From contig JAUUZS010000245.1 of assembly GCA_030589835.1 (NCBI GenBank), positions 1 through 6,649 on the forward strand: a DNA stretch of 6,649 nucleotides. The letters run 5' to 3'. The DNA is from Cyclobacteriaceae bacterium (lineage in GTDB: Bacteria > Bacteroidota > Bacteroidia > Cytophagales > Cyclobacteriaceae). Position numbers and translations under genes: made by a program. The notes under the pieces were generated by a model. The model was not told the DNA's origin. It made no database searches and saw only the letters and a list, made by a program, of their open reading frames with translations. Below, in pieces: positions 5,701 through 6,649 of this stretch; position 1 is the stretch's first letter; the number at the start of each line of letters is the position of its first letter.

Positions 5701-6649
5701 AAGAAATAGCGGAAGCACTTTCCTGAATTTTTATCTTTGTTTCCAAACTATCCGTCATGGTATTTATGGAATGGCCGAGGTTCCCCAATTCATCCAAAGA
5801 AGTAATTTTGTTTCTTACAGAGAAATCCCCGCTTTTAATTTTTTGCGACACCATATTCATATCGACAATTGGCCTGGTCAGGGAATTACTAACGGTGTTC
5901 GCCACGACATATATAAGTAGTGAGGCCACTAAAAACAGTAAAATAAAATTTTTACTCAGCTCCCGAATAGATCCGTTTAATTCATATAAATCCTGTTTAC
6001 ACACAAAGCCCCATTTCATATCAGGAATATAGGTATAGGCTGCCAACACCTCTTCTCCCCTATAATCTTTGGTGATGGTAATTCCTGTTTTACCACTTGC
6101 GGCGTTTAATGCCGGTTGAGCATTTATTTTTAAATTTAAAACTGCATTTTCTTGCCACCTCAGCTCATTCAGCGCCATACCCTCCCTGTTTACAATCAAG
6201 GTTTCGCCAGTTTTCCCAAGACCAACCCGCTCTGAGAGTATCGGATATAGCGAACGTTTAAGGTCAATTTGGGCGACCAAAATACCTGCTATATTTCTTT
6301 CTGTATTTTTATGATTAAAAATCGGGATAGCGTAGGTCAGCACATACTTCTCCAGGCTTTTTGAGTAATGAACGTCTTCAATATAATGTGTTTTTGTTTT
6401 TAATGGCTCGGTGAAGTAGGATTCATTGGCCTTGTTTAAGCCCTCTGATTTTTCATGAGTAGAAACCATAATGTCACCGCTACGTGGATGAAGAATATAA
6501 ATCTCACTATACGAATCGTAATTTTTCAGATAACGACTAATTAAAAGCCGGATATTTGTTACTATTTTTTCATCATTTTCACTCTGGGTATCGGTACCGG
6601 TAATTTTTTCAATTTCAATTAATTCAAAATCAGAGGAAATAATCCTTAC
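2771..6649 (-). CDS. Membrane hybrid histidine kinase with CACHE-like sensor, HAMP, GAF, HisKA-HATPase and four tandem receivers (5' partial)
   Basis: The frame is open from the window edge to the TAA at 2773-2771, giving 1292 visible residues; residue numbers count from the edge. In order: CACHE-like sensor (about 1-230), membrane helix (234-253), HAMP (250-305), GAF (322-460), coiled coil (465-515), HisKA with phospho-acceptor His526 in SHELRTPLNS, HATPase (628-740), and receivers at about 763-877, 881-996, 1022-1142 and 1175-1290. The expected role is an inner-membrane sensor that binds an external ligand, autophosphorylates on His526 and passes the phosphoryl group to Asp residues in its receivers. 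The first Met (6469-6467) is not the start, because sensor-like sequence continues upstream in frame for 60 codons to the edge. No Hpt or DNA-binding domain is visible, so output needs a partner. A receiver-PAS gene follows 27 bases downstream. Domain order is clear; ligand and target are unknown. Confidence 0.96.
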   Translation of the reverse strand, partial: VRIISSDFELIEIEKITGTDTQSENDEKIVTNIRLLISRYLKNYDSYSEIYILHPRSGDIMVSTHEKSEGLNKANESYFTEPLKTKTHYIEDVHYSKSLEKYVLTYAIPIFNHKNTERNIAGILVAQIDLKRSLYPILSERVGLGKTGETLIVNREGMALNELRWQENAVLNLKINAQPALNAASGKTGITITKDYRGEEVLAAYTYIPDMKWGFVCKQDLYELNGSIRELSKNFILLFLVASLLIYVVANTVSNSLTRPIVDMNMVSQKIKSGDFSVRNKITSLDELGNLGHSINTMTDSLETKIKIQESASAISSSLIGWDNINDFCSNVLKKLIEITDASMAVMYTLDESKGAYHHFASIGANTELLKPFHVDNPEGELGKVISTGKISYIKDIREDTRFVFKTSAGDAIPKEIIAIPIITGHKITAIISLVSIHTFEDSIPDILEMSSFNINSSYSNIVAGDKTRLIADNLAESNTRLNAQLEELKRQSSELQEQNFQLGMQSKQVREATKLKSEFLSNMSHELRTPLNSIITLSHVLISETNKKLNEDENNYLQIVLRNGKRLLTLINDILDLSKIEAGKMEVVTESISLQSFLPVISENLRPLADKKGLKIHLKIPSDLPMIMTDEIRLQQIISNLLGNAIKFTDRGSVFIQVSSKNDQFHIHIKDTGVGIPTEDLSRIFEEFRQVDGSTSRQFEGTGLGLAIVYKLVKMLGGTIDVKSEVGKGSEFIVHLPYTWEGAHYAVKPIAIPAPKPISTKKKVLVVDDDPAVVDEISNHLQKAGYHAFGCTSGAEALRLAEENQPFAITLDVIMPEMDGFEVLQLIKANPNTKDIPVIMVSISDTIDTGFALGAIGYVPKPVDEKVLLDEIDKLHDHVRKIMIVDDNLIDLNRLEDIISKENISVIRAIGGKECLGLLDQSTPDMLILDIMMPEIDGFQVIDHVRKSSKLNDLPIIVVTAKDLSLSEKEFLKGKVSSIIVKSDESLVHIFEKIENTLKRLELKAGIKNMPEIRKATGRQNRLLLVEDNKDAIIQMKTVLENEGFLIDVAMGGKQAIEYMSHSIPDGIILDLMMPEMDGFEVLNVIRGTEDTARIPVLVLTAKDLTREDFRRLSFNNIQQLVQKGSVDIDELLFKIKLMLGHEPIPETKIIKINKAEVSPKSTKVKAIKKTGRYTILVIEDNPDNMITVKAVLKDAYHIIEATDGKMGLEMLHAHMPDLVLLDIAIPKKDGIQVVKEIKSSSKTSDIPVIALTARAMKNDREILLAAGCDEYVSKPIEHDLLQEKIKIFLK
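2780..3127 (-). other. Receiver domain 4 of the hybrid kinase
   Basis: Residues about 1175-1290, ending two residues before the stop codon. The acid pair is in VIEDNPDN (Glu1181/Asp1182), the phospho-acceptor is Asp1224 in LLDIAIPKKDG, Thr1254 is in ALTARAM, and Lys1276 is in SKP. It is closest in look to single-domain DivK or CheY-like receivers. The usual MMPEMDG loop is replaced by AIPKKDG, which does not touch the catalytic set. As the C-terminal receiver it is the likeliest to exchange phosphate with a separate Hpt protein. Confidence 0.95.
3224..3586 (-). other. Receiver domain 3 of the hybrid kinase (Lys-Gly variant)
   Basis: Residues about 1022-1142. The acid pair is in LVEDN (Glu1028/Asp1029), the phospho-acceptor is Asp1072 in LDLMMPEMDG, Thr1102 is in VLTAKDL, and Lys1125 is in VQKGSVD, again without the proline that normally follows. 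It resembles receiver 2 in the shared TAKDL motif and missing KP, so the two may be an internal duplication. Roughly 26 residues link it to receiver 2. About 32 residues, rich in Lys and Pro, link it to receiver 4, suggesting a flexible tether. Confidence 0.93.
3662..4009 (-). other. Receiver domain 2 of the hybrid kinase (Lys-Ser variant)
   Basis: Residues about 881-996. The acid pair is in IVDDN (Asp887/888), the phospho-acceptor is Asp931 in LDIMMPEIDG, and Thr961 is in VVTAKDL. The conserved Lys983 is followed by Ser (VKSDES), where most receivers have the cis-proline of KP. Phosphorylation should still be possible, since the five core residues are present. The altered beta5-alpha5 turn may change how this domain docks or switches. 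Confidence 0.92.
4019..4363 (-). other. Receiver domain 1 of the hybrid kinase
   Basis: Residues about 763-877. The acid pocket is VVDDD (Asp769/770), the phospho-acceptor is Asp813 in LDVIMPEMDG, the hydroxyl residue is Ser843 in MVSIS, and the conserved Lys is Lys862 in PKP. The stretch from Ser to Lys is 19 residues, compared with 22 in CheY. This shortened form, with ALGAIGYVPKP, is the usual look of the receiver directly after the kinase core in long hybrid kinases. All catalytic residues are present, so it should accept phosphate from His526. Only about four residues separate it from receiver 2. Confidence 0.95.
4430..5104 (-). other. HisKA and HATPase_c kinase core
   Basis: The HisKA dimerisation helix carries FLSNMSHELRTPLNSI with phospho-acceptor His526 (codon 5074-5072), and the second helix ends ILDLSKIEAGKMEV. 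The ATP-binding domain has all the expected boxes: the N box SNLLGNAIKFT (Asn641 and Asn645), the G1 box DTGVGIP (672-678), the F box IFEEF, and the G2 box GTGLGLAI (702-709). All catalytic elements are intact, so this is an active HPK1-type kinase core rather than a degenerate one. The acceptor His is followed by Glu and then by LRTPLNS, the pattern usual for hybrid kinases. Confidence 0.97.
5270..5686 (-). other. Cytoplasmic GAF domain of the hybrid kinase
   Basis: Residues about 322-460 look like a GAF domain. There is an N-terminal helix (CSNVLKKLIEITDASMAV), a central stretch with EGELGKVISTGK, and a C-terminal strand pair around IIAIPIITGHKITAIISLV. GAF domains bind small molecules or mediate dimer contacts; no chromophore-type Cys or cyclic-nucleotide NKXnFX3DE motif is seen, so the role is unknown. 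A heptad-rich helix follows (LEELKRQSSELQEQNFQLG), joining GAF to HisKA as a signalling coiled coil. This suggests the kinase integrates an external and an internal cue. Confidence 0.8.
5735..5902 (-). other. HAMP domain
   Basis: Residues about 250-305 follow the membrane helix directly. The first amphipathic helix contains TRPIVDMN with the usual Pro. A connector with SGDFSVRN follows, then the DELGNLGHSINTMTDSL second helix, whose DELG motif is the standard HAMP signature. HAMP domains relay piston or rotational motion from the membrane helix to the cytoplasmic signalling helices, here to the GAF domain and the coiled coil. Confidence 0.93.
5891..6649 (-). other. Extracytoplasmic dCACHE-like sensor and membrane helix of the hybrid kinase
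   Basis: This segment encodes residues 1-253 of the visible protein. It has two repeated sensor signatures typical of double-CACHE domains. The membrane-distal one includes YFTEPLK, then EDVHYSKS and a strand ending GILVAQIDL. The membrane-proximal one begins GLGKTGETLIVNREG and ends near MKWGFVCKQD. The hydrophobic run FILLFLVASLLIYVVANTV (235-253, bases 5947-5891) is the only membrane helix visible. An N-terminal anchor helix is expected upstream, beyond the window. CACHE domains usually bind small metabolites such as amino acids or organic acids, but I cannot name a ligand: the key pocket motif for amino acids was not recognised. The dCACHE reading is by motif resemblance. Confidence 0.82.

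Overview
The window holds parts of two large, co-directional signalling genes, both read on the minus strand. Neither is complete. The upstream gene enters at the right edge without its start, and the downstream gene leaves at the left edge without its stop. Coding sequence fills all but 27 bases. I found no RNA gene, mobile element, CRISPR array or credible plus-strand gene.

The right part (6649 down to 2771) encodes at least 1292 residues of a membrane hybrid histidine kinase. In order it has a double-CACHE-like extracytoplasmic sensor (its N-terminus lies outside the window), one membrane helix, HAMP, GAF, a coiled coil, HisKA, HATPase and four receiver (REC) domains in tandem. There is no Hpt domain in the visible part.

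The left part (2743 down to the window edge) encodes at least 914 residues of a soluble multi-sensor protein: an N-terminal receiver, a coiled coil, three PAS domains, a GAF domain and two more PAS domains. Its output end, probably but not visibly a histidine kinase, lies beyond base 1.

The two genes are almost certainly one operon. They are 27 bases apart, in the same reading frame, and separated by three in-frame stop codons. Four receivers therefore end one protein and a fifth begins the next. A reasonable model is that the membrane kinase senses an external ligand and autophosphorylates. Phosphoryl groups then pass through its receivers, possibly with a separate Hpt protein, and influence the soluble REC-PAS-GAF protein, which adds cytoplasmic cues. 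This circuit is inference from order and domain content.

The DNA is visibly AT-rich, there is no Shine-Dalgarno sequence ahead of the second gene, and very long hybrid kinases with several receivers are present. Together these suggest a Bacteroidota-type bacterium, but the assignment is tentative because such kinases also occur in Deltaproteobacteria-like lineages and elsewhere. Domain families are well known; the unusual part is the arrangement.
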